From the NCBI RefSeq assembly GCF_900091495.1, contig NZ_LT607413.1, forward strand, positions 124,001 through 188,000: 64,000 nucleotides of DNA, read 5' to 3'. The notes under the pieces are model-generated. The model had not been told where the DNA came from, made no database searches, and was given only the letters and a program-made list of their open reading frames with translations. Of the stretch, positions 34,620 to 43,072 are shown piece by piece (the first letter of the stretch is position 1; each line of letters starts with the position of its first letter). Origin of the DNA: Micromonospora echinospora. Its GTDB lineage: Bacteria; Actinomycetota; Actinomycetes; Mycobacteriales; Micromonosporaceae. Position numbers and translations under genes: made by a program.

Positions 34620-35876
34620 ATGTCCCTGTTCCGTCGTACCGCGCTCGCGGCGGCGCTGGTCGTGGCCGCGGCCGGGCTCACCGCCACGGCCGCGCCCCCC
34701 GCCCCGGCGACCGCCGCGCTCCCCACCGCCGCGGTGGCGCTCGGCGACAGCTTCATCAGCGGCGAAGGCGCCGGCGCGTACGCCCCGGTGGTCGACGTCA
34801 ACGGGGTGCCCCAGGGCTTCCCGGGCTGGTCCGCGCCGAACAACAACGCCTACTTCTGCCACCGCTCGGCGAACGCGTCCCTGCACCGGGCCAGCCTCCC
34901 GGGCATCCAGGACCGGTTCAACCTGGCCTGCTCCGGCGGGCAGCCGTACGACATCGGCGCCGCCTCGGCCGCCCGCGCCAAGGGCCGGCAGGTGACGTCC
35001 CAGCTCGACCAGCTCCGCGCGGTCGCCCGGACCCACGACATCGACCTCGTCCTGATCGGCCTCGGTTCCAACAACAGCTCGTTCACCTTCGGCTCGGTGG
35101 CGGAGAAGTGCGCCAACCGGTTCATCGCCGACGCCTGGACCGGCTGGTGGGAGTTCTGGGCGTACCTGGGCGGCCCGGTCCCGCAGGAGCCGTGCGCCGA
35201 CGCCGACCTGGCCACCCCGGCGCAGCTGACCGCCGCCACCGGGGAGACCACCTCGGCGGTCCGCCAGATCCTCGCCACGCTCGCCCAGGTCGACGCCGAC
35301 GGCCAGCACCGGGTGGTGTTCCAGGACTACACCAACCCGCTGCCGTTCGACCTGTACCCGACCTTCCACGAGCAGGACGGCCGGGCCGACGACCGGGACA
35401 AGTTCCGGGACCTCGGCGCCGAGCGGTACGCGGCCGGCTGCCCGATCCACCGGGCCAGCCTGGCCCCGGGGCACCGCTTCTCCGCCAGCCTCGGCACCCT
35501 GGTCCGGTCGACCCGGGACACCCTCGCCGCCGAGTTCCCCGGCGCGGACCTGGTCTACCTGAACGTGCAGCGGGCCTTCGACGGCGCCCGGCTCTGCGAG
35601 TCGCCGAGCAGCCCCACCGGCACCCTGGCCACCCCGATCCGGCTCCAGGACGGGCCCTCGGGGGTCTTCGTGACCAGCCTCTCCGGCTACGACAAGCTGG
35701 ATATCCAGGACATCGCGAACACCTGCGTCAGCTACTTCCAGACCTGCCAGGAGTCCTGGCACCCGAACGCCGCCGGGCACCAGGTGCTCGGGCAGTGCCT
35801 GACCGGGGCCGCCACCGCCACCGCCCGCAGCGTGGCCTGCGTACGGTCGCCGGACGGCAGCGTCAGCGTCTCCTGA
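34620..35876 (+). CDS. Secreted SGNH/GDSL-type hydrolase
   Basis: 418 residues with a signal peptide (MSLFRRTALAAALVVAAAG to about residue 35). Block I is VALGDSFISGEGAG with the nucleophilic Ser; IGLGSNNSSF supplies the oxyanion Asn; ESWHPNAAGH holds the catalytic His. Many Cys (CHRS, NLACSGG, EKCAN, AGCP, ETC near the end) suggest disulfides in the exported enzyme. GGAGG lies 4 bases before the ATG. Family members are esterases or lipases; substrate unknown. Confidence 0.83.
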   Translation: MSLFRRTALAAALVVAAAGLTATAAPPAPATAALPTAAVALGDSFISGEGAGAYAPVVDVNGVPQGFPGWSAPNNNAYFCHRSANASLHRASLPGIQDRFNLACSGGQPYDIGAASAARAKGRQVTSQLDQLRAVARTHDIDLVLIGLGSNNSSFTFGSVAEKCANRFIADAWTGWWEFWAYLGGPVPQEPCADADLATPAQLTAATGETTSAVRQILATLAQVDADGQHRVVFQDYTNPLPFDLYPTFHEQDGRADDRDKFRDLGAERYAAGCPIHRASLAPGHRFSASLGTLVRSTRDTLAAEFPGADLVYLNVQRAFDGARLCESPSSPTGTLATPIRLQDGPSGVFVTSLSGYDKLDIQDIANTCVSYFQTCQESWHPNAAGHQVLGQCLTGAATATARSVACVRSPDGSVSVS

Positions 35877-35924
35877 GAGGCGGCGTCACCGCCGCCAGGG
35901 ACGTCGCCGCCTCGGACGGACCAC

Positions 35925-35955
35925 CGGGACCCCGCCCACCTCGGGCGGGGTCCCG
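35925..35955. terminator. Bidirectional terminator hairpin
   Basis: A perfect 13-bp stem (CGGGACCCCGCCC and complement) with a 5-base loop, followed by TCTTGT, between the converging SGNH and NsrR genes. Confidence 0.75.
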
Positions 35956-35974
35956 TCTTGTCACACACACCCCG

Positions 35975-36406
35975 TCAGAGCGGCCGGCCACCGAGGGTGA
36001 GCAGCACCGGGCCGGCCGAGCCGGCCACCAGGTCACCGAGGCGGACCTGGTCGAGCACGCCGAGGAACGCGTCCTGCGCGCGGCGCAGCTCGCCGCGCAG
36101 GCGACACGCGGGCCGCAGCGGACAGGCCGGGCGGTCGCAGTCCACCACCTCGTCGTCGCCCTCGAACGCCCGGACCATCGCGCCGACGGTCAGCGCGGTC
36201 GCCTCCTCGGCGAAGACCACCCCGCCGGCGCGTCCCCGGATGGTGACCAGCACACCGAGCCGCTGGAGGCGTTGGACGACCTTCGCCACGTGGTTGCGGG
36301 GCAGGGCGAGCTGGACGGCCAGCTCGTCCACGGTCGTCCGGCCCGGTGACGCGGCGGTCAGCATGGCGATCCGCAGCGCCATGTCGGTGGACCGGTTGAG
36401 CTTCAC
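35975..36406 (-). CDS. nsrR: Rrf2-family nitric-oxide sensor NsrR
   Basis: 143 residues. The winged helix reads STDMALRIAMLTAASPGRTTVDELA, LPRNHVAKVVQRLQRLGVL. Three cysteines at 90, 95 and 101 have the 5/6 spacing of NsrR, which carries an NO-sensitive iron-sulfur cluster. It is divergent from the flavohemoprotein gene, with an 11-1-11 imperfect palindrome between. It presumably represses hmp until NO destroys the cluster. Confidence 0.88.
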   Translation of the reverse strand: MKLNRSTDMALRIAMLTAASPGRTTVDELAVQLALPRNHVAKVVQRLQRLGVLVTIRGRAGGVVFAEEATALTVGAMVRAFEGDDEVVDCDRPACPLRPACRLRGELRRAQDAFLGVLDQVRLGDLVAGSAGPVLLTLGGRPL

Positions 36407-36503
36407 GTCCCGACCCTAGTCAGCGGGACGGGCCGCCGCTGACGGCCGGAGGTCCCCCGGCGGTGTGATCCGGACGACCCCGGATCCGGGACCTTCGACC
36501 CTG

Positions 36504-36526
36504 AAGAAGTATTTGATCTACCTGTT
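36504..36526 (+). promoter_or_regulatory. Putative NsrR operator (11-1-11 inverted repeat)
   Basis: AAGAAGTATTT, G, ATCTACCTGTT: 7 of 11 positions are symmetric, with the 11-1-11 geometry of known NsrR sites and higher A/T than its surroundings. It ends 44 bases before the hmp GTG. Confidence 0.5.
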
Positions 36527-36570
36527 TAGCTGAGCGCGCTCGACCGACCAGTGACCAGGAGGAGTGAGTC

Positions 36571-37784
36571 GTGCTCACGGAGACATCAGCAGCGGTGGTC
36601 AAGGCGACCCTGCCGGCCGTACAGGCGCACGGGGAGGCGATCACCGGCCGGTTCTACCAGCGGATGTTCGAGGCCCACCCGGAGCTGCTCGACATCTTCA
36701 ACCAGGGCAACCAGGCGACCGGACGGCAGCGGGCGGCGCTCGCCGCGGCCGTGGTCGCGTACGCCGAGCACCTGATCGGGGTGAGCAACCTGCCGTGGGG
36801 ACCGGTCCTGGACCGGATCGCGCACAAACACGCCTCGCTGGGCATCACCCCGGCGCAGTACACGATCGTCGGCCGGCACCTGATGGCCGCCGTCGGCGAG
36901 GTGCTCGGCGACGCGGTCACCGCCGAGGTGGCGGCGGCGTGGGAGGAGACGTACTGGCTGCTCGCCTGCGAGCTGGTGGCCCGCGAGGCGCGGCTCTACC
37001 ACGGCGCCGGGATCGGCGAGGGCGAGCCGGTGTGGCGCCCCTGGCGGGTCGACCGGCGGACCCCGGAAACCGCCGACGTGGTCTCCCTCACCCTCGTCCC
37101 GGCCGACGGCGGCCCGGTGCCCGACTTCGTCCCGGGCCGGTACGTGTCGGTCGCCGTCGACCTCGGCGATGGGCGGGGCCAGCAGATCCGGCAGTACAGC
37201 CTCTCCGGCCGCCCCGGCGCGGACCACTGGCGGATCACCGTCAAGCGGGTACGCGGCACCGACGGCGCCCCGGACGGGGCGGTCTCCACCTTCCTGCACG
37301 AGCAGGTGGCCGTCGGGGACACGCTGCGGCTCAGCCCGCCCTTCGGCGAGGTCGCCTCGGCCCCCGGGGAGGGCCCGTTGCTGCTGATCAGTGCCGGGAT
37401 CGGGGTGACCCCGGCGATGGCCGCGCTGGAGCACCTCGCCGTCACCGCGCCGCACCGGCCGGTGACCCTCGTGCACGCCGACCGGGCCGGCGGCACGCAC
37501 GCCCTGCGCGACCAGCTCCCCCGACTCCGTGCCGCCCTGCCCCACCTGCGCCTGCACCTGTGGTACGAGGAGGACGGAGACCTGCTCGACGGGCTGTCGG
37601 CCGAGGTCAACCCGGCCGGGTGGACCCGGAGCTGATCCCGCTCACCCCCGACGCGCACGTCCACCTCTGTGGACCGTTGCCGTTCATGAACCTGGTCCGC
37701 AGCGGGCTGGTGCGCCGGGGTGTACCGGCCGGTCGGATCGCGTACGAGGTGTTCGGCCCGGGCATGCTCCGCGACGACGTCTGA
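36571..37784 (+). pseudogene. hmp: Flavohemoprotein (nitric-oxide dioxygenase) with a frameshift near the 3' end
   Basis: Residues 1-140 are the globin domain (GRFYQRMFEAHPELLDIFNQG, distal/proximal pattern with HASLGI and HYL-type helices). Residues 150-260 are the FAD domain with RQYSLSGRP. An NAD domain with LLISAGIGVTPAMAAL follows. The frame ends prematurely at TGA 37633-37635 after AEVNPAGW. The missing tail (DPELIPLTPDAHVHLCGPLPFM to the terminal EVFGPG) continues in the -1 frame to 37784. One extra G in the run at 37618-37620 restores a normal protein of about 404 residues. AGGAGGAG lies 6 bases before the GTG. Either a real inactivating deletion or a homopolymer sequencing error. Confidence 0.85.
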
Positions 37785-37890
37785 CCGGAAGTGCCCGGAC
37801 GTGACCCGATCGGTTGGTTAGGCCGCACGGCTCAGGGTACGGACCCTGCCATGCGGGTCGGGCGTCCGCTCCAGCCGGAACGTCACGGAC

Positions 37891-37922
37891 GCGTCCCGGT
37901 CGGCACCCGCCGACCGGGACGC
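37891..37922. terminator. Terminator-like hairpin after hmp
   Basis: Perfect 13-bp arms (GCGTCCCGGTCGG and complement) with a 6-base loop, about 107 bp downstream of the hmp stop and upstream of the GT4 gene. Confidence 0.5.
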
Positions 37923-38011
37923 GCTCCACCGGCCCGCGTCGAACGCGGAACGGCACGGTTCGGCGGTCGACCGTTCCCGGGGCGACGGGACCGGCTGATG
38001 GAGGAGGAAGC

Positions 38012-39229
38012 ATGCGCATCGCGATGATCTCGGAGCACGCCAGCCCGCTCGCCGTACCGGCCGAGCCGGACGTCGGTGGCCAGCACACGCACGTCGCGGA
38101 GCTGGCCACCGCCCTCGTCGGCGCGGGCCACGACGTGCGCGTCTACACCCGCCGGGACTCCACCGCGATGCCCGACGCCGTGCCCACCGGGGACGGCTAC
38201 CTGGTCTGTCACGTGCCCGCCGGCCCGCCCGAGCGGCTGCCCCGGGACGAGCTGCTCCCCTACCTCGGCGAGTTCGGGCGCTGGCTCGCCGGAGCGTGGC
38301 GGGACGGTGACTGGGCACCCGACGTCGCCCACGCGCACTTCTGGATGAGCGGCCTGGCCACCCTGCACGCCGCCCGCCGGACCGGGGTGCCGGTCGTGCA
38401 GACGTACCACGGGCTCGGCACGGTGGCCCGGCGGCAGCTCGGCAACCAGGACACCAGCCCACCGGGGCGGATCGGCTACGAACGGGCCATCGGCCGGGCC
38501 GTCGACCGGGTGGTCGTGCAGTGCCAGGACGAGGTCGCCGAACTGCTCCGGCTGGGGGTGCCCCGCTCCCGGATGACCCTGGTCCCCACCGGGGTCGACG
38601 AGGAACTGTTCGGCCCCGAGGGACCGGTCGTGCCCCGGGATCCGGCCCGGCCCCGGATCCTCACCGCCGGCCCGCTGGTCGCCGCGCAGGGTCTGCCGGA
38701 CGTGGTCCGGGCGCTGCCCGGTGTGCCGGACGCGGAGTGCGTCGTGGTCGGTGGTCCCCCCGCCGACCTGCTGCCCAGCGACGGCACGGCGCGCCGGCTG
38801 CTGGCTCTCGCCACGGCCTGCGGCGTGGCCGAGCGGGTCCGCCTCGTCGGCGCGGTGCCCCGTACGGAGCTGGGCCGGTGGTACCGCTCCGCCGACATCC
38901 TCGTCGCCGCCCCCTGGTACGGACCGTCCGGCCTCACGCCCCTGGAGGGCATGGCCTGCGGGGTGCCCGTGATCGGCACCACCGTCGGCGGGATCACCGA
39001 CACCGTGGTCGACGGGCTCACCGGTGACCTCGTCCCGCCGCGCGACCCCCGGGCCCTCGGGACGGCGGTCCGCCGGCTGCTGCGCGACAACGTCCGCCGC
39101 TTCTCGTACGCCACCGCGGCGCTGGACCGGATCCGCAGCCGGTACTCCTGGAAGCGGGCCGTGGAACAGCTCGGGGCGGTGTACGAGACGGTCGCCGGCA
39201 TCGGTCGGGCGGCCCCGGCGGTCGCCTGA
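38012..39229 (+). CDS. Family 4 glycosyltransferase
   Basis: 405 residues: MRIAMISEHASPLAV with VGGQHTHVAELATAL (acceptor domain), VVQTYHGLG, VPTGVDEELFG, and the donor domain ending YGPSGLTPLEGMACGVPVIGT with E-x7-type spacing. GGAGGAGGAAG precedes the ATG. It resembles MshA/PimB-like actinobacterial GT4 proteins in general but lacks specific marks. It stands alone rather than in a polysaccharide locus; substrate unknown. Confidence 0.82.
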   Translation: MRIAMISEHASPLAVPAEPDVGGQHTHVAELATALVGAGHDVRVYTRRDSTAMPDAVPTGDGYLVCHVPAGPPERLPRDELLPYLGEFGRWLAGAWRDGDWAPDVAHAHFWMSGLATLHAARRTGVPVVQTYHGLGTVARRQLGNQDTSPPGRIGYERAIGRAVDRVVVQCQDEVAELLRLGVPRSRMTLVPTGVDEELFGPEGPVVPRDPARPRILTAGPLVAAQGLPDVVRALPGVPDAECVVVGGPPADLLPSDGTARRLLALATACGVAERVRLVGAVPRTELGRWYRSADILVAAPWYGPSGLTPLEGMACGVPVIGTTVGGITDTVVDGLTGDLVPPRDPRALGTAVRRLLRDNVRRFSYATAALDRIRSRYSWKRAVEQLGAVYETVAGIGRAAPAVA

Positions 39230-39310
39230 CCAGCGCGGCGACCGACCGTGCGGGAATAGCCGTCCGGGGGGTGGGTATGCCGCAGCGCCCACACGGCGGA
39301 AGGGGATCAG

Positions 39311-39958
39311 ATGTCCGAACGGCACACCGTCCTGCGCTCGATGCACGACCTCGGCCTCGCGGCCTGGTTCGGCGGCTCGTTGATGGGCGCCACCGGGGTC
39401 AACGGCGCGGCGGCGCAGATCAGCGACAGGACCCAACGACTGCCGATGGCCTCGGCGGGCTGGGCCCGGTGGACACCGGTGAACGCGGCGGCCATCGGGG
39501 CGCACCTGGCCGGCGCGGTCGGCGAACTGGTGACCGAGAGCCCCCGAGTGCTCAGCCAGTCCGGGGTCGGCCGGATGAGCGCGGTCAAGACCGCGCTGAC
39601 CGTCGCCGCCCTGGCGGTCACCGGGTACAGCCGGATGCTCGGTATGCGGTTGGAGAAGGCGGGGCAGCCACCGGTCGCCGGGGTCACCGAACCCCAGCAC
39701 GACACGCCGCGCGCGGTCGCCTCCTCACAACGGCAGATGAAGGTGCTCCAGTGGGCCGTCCCGGCCATCACCGGGGCGCTGATCGTGGTCACCAGCTACG
39801 CCGGCGAACAGCAGAAACCCGGCCAGGTGCTGCGGGGCATCCTCGGTCGCGCGGGCGGCAGGACGAACGGGGCCCGGGGACCGGGGATGGGCATGGGCGT
39901 GGGCATGCTCGGTGCGAACGGCAACGGCCGGATGCACCGGATGATGGCCCACCGCTGA
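39311..39958 (+). CDS. Conserved membrane-associated protein, unknown
   Basis: 215 residues with hydrophobic stretches at about 12-30, 58-72, 92-106 and 148-162, and a C-terminal Gly/Met/Arg-rich tail (GMGMGVGMLGANGNGRMHRM). The start is fixed by AAGGGGA upstream of ATG 39311. Homologous proteins are common in actinobacteria but without known function. A strong hairpin follows. Confidence 0.6.
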   Translation: MSERHTVLRSMHDLGLAAWFGGSLMGATGVNGAAAQISDRTQRLPMASAGWARWTPVNAAAIGAHLAGAVGELVTESPRVLSQSGVGRMSAVKTALTVAALAVTGYSRMLGMRLEKAGQPPVAGVTEPQHDTPRAVASSQRQMKVLQWAVPAITGALIVVTSYAGEQQKPGQVLRGILGRAGGRTNGARGPGMGMGVGMLGANGNGRMHRMMAHR

Positions 39959-39971
39959 CCGCGGGGCCGCG

Positions 39972-40000
39972 CGACCCGCGACCGGTTCGGTCGCGGGTCG
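39972..40000. terminator. Bidirectional terminator hairpin
   Basis: A perfect 13-bp stem (CGACCCGCGACCG and complement) with loop GTT, between converging genes. Confidence 0.75.
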
Positions 40001-40012
40001 ACGCGTGTCCGG

Positions 40013-40231
40013 TCACTCCTCGTCGGCGCGTTCCTGGTTACCGGTCGCCTCGAAGTGCCAACCCTGGTCGGTGTCGCGGGTGCGCCGGTACTCGACGTAC
40101 CAGACCCCACCGTCCCCCCGGTGGTCGAACTCGATCCGTTCGGCGGGTCGCCCGTCGGCCTCCATCGGGGCCGGGCGCACCGTCCCGTCGAGCGGTCCGC
40201 CGTGCAGGTGGGCCTGGACGCTGCGGTTCAT
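40013..40231 (-). CDS. Small protein, GGPLDG-type, unknown
   Basis: 72 residues: an N-terminal HLHGGPLDGTVR turn, then a predicted beta segment VWYVEYRRTRDTDQGWHFEATG. GGGAG lies 5 bases before the ATG. The protein at 42584-42844 has the same plan (GGPWHNER then VTYTRRY), so they are likely members of one small family. Function unknown. Confidence 0.6.
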   Translation of the reverse strand: MNRSVQAHLHGGPLDGTVRPAPMEADGRPAERIEFDHRGDGGVWYVEYRRTRDTDQGWHFEATGNQERADEE

Positions 40232-40416
40232 GTCGACTCCCGTCCTCGCGGCCGCCCGGCGTACGGCCGGCGGCCCGGTAGCTGCTGGCCTCCGCTGCGG
40301 TTACCCGGCCCGGCCGACGGGTAACGGTCCGGCCCACCCGAGCGGACGGGGCGGGCATGCAGCCGCTCCCGACGGGGATTCCACCTCGACAGACGCAGCC
40401 GACCAGCGAGGTGACC

Positions 40417-40797
40417 ATGAAGGAACGGGACGCCGAGGGACGCGGGCCCCAGCGACCGGGGCCGTGGGGCAGCACCGGCGAGTACGAGGGAGAGCTGCCC
40501 TGGGGAGTCGGCGAGGACTCGCCGATGGACGAGGGCAGCGAGGTGGCCGGCGTGCCACCCGGACGACGGGGCGAGCGGCGCGCGGGCGAGCCCGCGCGGG
40601 TGTCCCGCCCGGCCGGCCGGCACGGGTTCGGCCCGGTCGAGCCGAGCCGCCACGTCGAGGCCGGGCCGGGAGCGCCCCCGGACCCGGCGCCGTCCCGTCG
40701 CCCCTTCCCCGACGACCGGGCCGGCGGCGACCTGCCGGACAACGCGCTGGAGGAGGCGACGGGCATGCATCCGGAGACCCGGTCACCGGGCGGGTGA
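40417..40797 (+). CDS. Small hydrophilic, probably disordered protein
   Basis: 126 residues, rich in Gly, Pro, Arg and acidic residues, with WGSTGEYEGELPWGVGEDSPMDEG near the N-terminus split by charged stretches. GAGG precedes ATG 40417. Third codon positions are G/C-rich, which supports coding, but no domain is recognised. Confidence 0.5.
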   Translation: MKERDAEGRGPQRPGPWGSTGEYEGELPWGVGEDSPMDEGSEVAGVPPGRRGERRAGEPARVSRPAGRHGFGPVEPSRHVEAGPGAPPDPAPSRRPFPDDRAGGDLPDNALEEATGMHPETRSPGG

Positions 40798-40954
40798 GAG
40801 CCGGCTCCGGTCTCCGCGACCCGACGGCCGGCCCGGTTCTTCTACGACGAGCGGCACGTCCGGCGGCACGGGGCGCTGCCCGAGCGGGCCGGCCGCTCAC
40901 GGTGCCTCCGCCCGCCGTGCCTCCGCCCGCCGTGGTCCGGGATGCGGGTGAGGT

Positions 40955-41004
40955 GGTAGCAGGGGACCCCTGTTACCGCTTTCTGCCGAGCAGGGGTCCC
41001 CTGC
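40955..41004. repeat. Dispersed palindrome, copy 3 (overlaps a CDS end)
   Basis: A full 23-bp unit (40955-40977) faces a partial unit AGCAGGGGTCCCCTGC (40989-41004). The second half and part of the first encode the last residues and the stop of the DUF72 gene, so the repeat forms that protein's C-terminus. Confidence 0.85.
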
Positions 41005-41890
41005 AGTCAACCCAGCCGGCCGGCACGCCCAGCAGGTCGGCCAGCCGGGCGGCGTCCCGCTGGGCCTGGTCGCCACAACAGTTGTTCATCAGCACGTGTA
41101 GCTCGTCGGCCTGCCCGGCCAACTCGGTCAGCAGTTCCGCCCAGCGGGCGAGTTCCTCCTCGGCGTACGCGTAGCGGAACCGCTCCTGCTTGTCGCCGCT
41201 CTCCCACGCGGTGCTGTGCCCGTGGAACCGCACCATCGCCAACCCGGCGGTGACGGTCAGGACGGGCGGCACCGACGAGACGAACCCCTGGGGCATGTCG
41301 ACGCAGACGTAGGTCAGGTCCTGGTCGCGGAGCAGGTCGAGGGTGTCCAGCACGGTCGGCTCGGCGAACCAGGAGTGGTGGCGCAACTCGACGGCGACCC
41401 GGTGCGGGCGGCACCGGCCGGCGAGTTCCACGATCCGCCGTTTCGCCGCCTCGCCGTGGGCGAACCACGGCGGGAACTGCAACAGCACCGCGCCCAGCCG
41501 GTCGGTCCCGGCGAGCGGGGCCAACGCCGCGTGGAACCGCCCCCACAGCTCGTCGTACGCCTCGTCGGACAGGTCACGGCGCTGGACCCGGCGGCGCGTA
41601 CCGGCCGGACGCAGGTCCCGGGGCAGCACGGAAACCGGTGTCGGGTGCCCGGTGAACAGGCTGAACGCCTTGACGTCGAAAATGAACCCGTCCGGGGTGG
41701 CCGCCGCCCAACCCTCGGCGGTCTCCGGCGTCGGCACCGCGTAGTAGGAGGTGTCCACCTCGACCAGACCGAACTGTCCGGCGTAATGGCCGAGCCGGGC
41801 CGCGGGGGTCCGGGCCGTACGGGGGTACCAGCCGGAGCGCAGCAGCATCTGGTCGGCCCAGGACGACGTACCCACCCTGATCACACCCAT
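40973..41890 (-). CDS. DUF72 family protein
   Basis: 305 residues with a TIM-barrel-like pattern: IRVGTSSWADQMLL at the start, VEVDTSYYAVPTPETAEGWAAATPDGFIFDVKA, VLLQFPPWF, VAVELRHHSWF and VHVLMNNCCGDQA. ATG 41890 is chosen at the start of family homology. DUF72 (YecE-like) function is unproven. The last residues, RGPLLGRKR, are encoded by the dispersed repeat, so the C-terminus is probably strain-specific. Confidence 0.83.
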   Translation of the reverse strand: MGVIRVGTSSWADQMLLRSGWYPRTARTPAARLGHYAGQFGLVEVDTSYYAVPTPETAEGWAAATPDGFIFDVKAFSLFTGHPTPVSVLPRDLRPAGTRRRVQRRDLSDEAYDELWGRFHAALAPLAGTDRLGAVLLQFPPWFAHGEAAKRRIVELAGRCRPHRVAVELRHHSWFAEPTVLDTLDLLRDQDLTYVCVDMPQGFVSSVPPVLTVTAGLAMVRFHGHSTAWESGDKQERFRYAYAEEELARWAELLTELAGQADELHVLMNNCCGDQAQRDAARLADLLGVPAGWVDCRGPLLGRKR

Positions 41891-42019
41891 GTCACCAGTT
41901 GACCCCCGGTGTCCGGATTCGGCAACCGGAGGCGGTTCGAGCGGAAGCGCGTGCCGGTGGAGTGTCGGGGGTGGTCCGTAGCGTGCGTACTGATCGGACG
42001 ACGTGAAAGGACGCCACAC

Positions 42020-42526
42020 GTGACCGTTACCGACCTACCGACGACCGGGGAACGCGCCGACCTGCTCCAGTCGCTGGCCCTGCACCGCGGGTTCCTCCGG
42101 CACACGGTGCAGGGGCTCACCGACGAGCAGGCAGCCCGGCGCACCACGGTCAGCGAGCTGTGCCTCGGCGGCCTGATCAAGCACGTCGCCGGGGTCGAGG
42201 AGAGGTGGCTGCGCTTCGTGATCGAGGGGCCCGCCGCCATGCATGCCGACCCGGACTCCTGGACGGACCAGTTCCGCATGTCCGCCGGGGAGACACTGAC
42301 CGGTCTCCTCGACCGGTACGCCGACGTGGCGCAGCGCACCGACGAGCTGGTGGCCACCCTCGACCTCGACGTGACCCGTCCGCTGCCGTCGGCCCCCTGG
42401 TTTCCTCCGGGTGCCCGCTGGTCGGTGCGCCGGGTGCTGCTGCACGTCATCGCCGAGACGGCCCAGCACGCCGGGCACGCCGACATCATCCGGGAGGCGC
42501 TCGACGGACAACGGACCATGGGCTGA
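42020..42526 (+). CDS. DinB-family protein
   Basis: 168 residues: a four-helix DinB/DUF664 fold with metal-ligand type histidines in LIKHVAGVEERWL, and HVIAETAQHAGHADIIREA near the C-terminus, a hallmark of the family. GAAAGGA lies about 8 bases before GTG 42020. Members are often thiol-dependent transferases (mycothiol in actinobacteria). Specific substrate unknown. Confidence 0.83.
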   Translation: MTVTDLPTTGERADLLQSLALHRGFLRHTVQGLTDEQAARRTTVSELCLGGLIKHVAGVEERWLRFVIEGPAAMHADPDSWTDQFRMSAGETLTGLLDRYADVAQRTDELVATLDLDVTRPLPSAPWFPPGARWSVRRVLLHVIAETAQHAGHADIIREALDGQRTMG

Positions 42527-42542
42527 CCGGACCGCCCCGCAA

Positions 42543-42569
42543 CGTCCCCGGGCAGCGGGCCCGGGGACG
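42543..42569. terminator. Bidirectional terminator hairpin
   Basis: An 11-bp stem (CGTCCCCGGGC and complement) with a 5-base loop between converging genes. Confidence 0.65.
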
Positions 42570-42583
42570 GGACGAGGCGGGGA

Positions 42584-42844
42584 TCAGGCGCGGGGCGGGC
42601 CCTGGTAGTTCGGCGCGACGTAGACGGGCAGGCGCTCACCGCCAGCGCGGGCGTAGCGACGGGTGTACGTGACGTGGCCGCCGACTCGCGGCGGCGGAGG
42701 CCCTTCCGCAGCTTCACCGTTGCGCTCCGTCGGGAGCGGAACGGTGAAGCTCAGCGGGAGCGACCGCAGGGCGGCGGACGCCCGCGCGGGCGTCACCTCG
42801 TGACGTTCGTTGTGCCAGGGACCACCGAGGAAGAGCACCTTCAT
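42584..42844 (-). CDS. Small protein, GGPWHNE-type, unknown
   Basis: 86 residues starting MKVLFLGGPWHNERHEV, with HVTYTRRYARAGGERLPVYVAPNYQGP at the end. AGGAG stands about 11 bases before ATG 42844; an out-of-frame ATG at 42850-42852 is followed by a stop. Related in plan to 40013-40231. Function unknown. Confidence 0.6.
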   Translation of the reverse strand: MKVLFLGGPWHNERHEVTPARASAALRSLPLSFTVPLPTERNGEAAEGPPPPRVGGHVTYTRRYARAGGERLPVYVAPNYQGPPRA

Positions 42845-43072
42845 GCGTTCATGTTCTCCTGTCGCTGACTGTGACACCTCATCCATCGGTCTGTCGACGG
42901 GTACCGTCCCGGTTGGACCTTGAGGTGTCGATCCGTCCGTTCTGCCGGTGGCCCCAGGGATGATCCCCGACTGGTCCCGGGGACCGGGAGGGTGGTCCTC
43001 CGGTCGGCCATCCCGGAGGCCCCGGGGCACCCGTGTGACGTCGAGGCAGGCCCCGGCGCTGATGGACACGAG

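Noticed and set aside
37600..37640. Programmed frameshift in hmp
   Set aside because: No slippery heptamer or downstream structure is evident, and flavohemoproteins are not known to use recoding; an indel in a G run is simpler.
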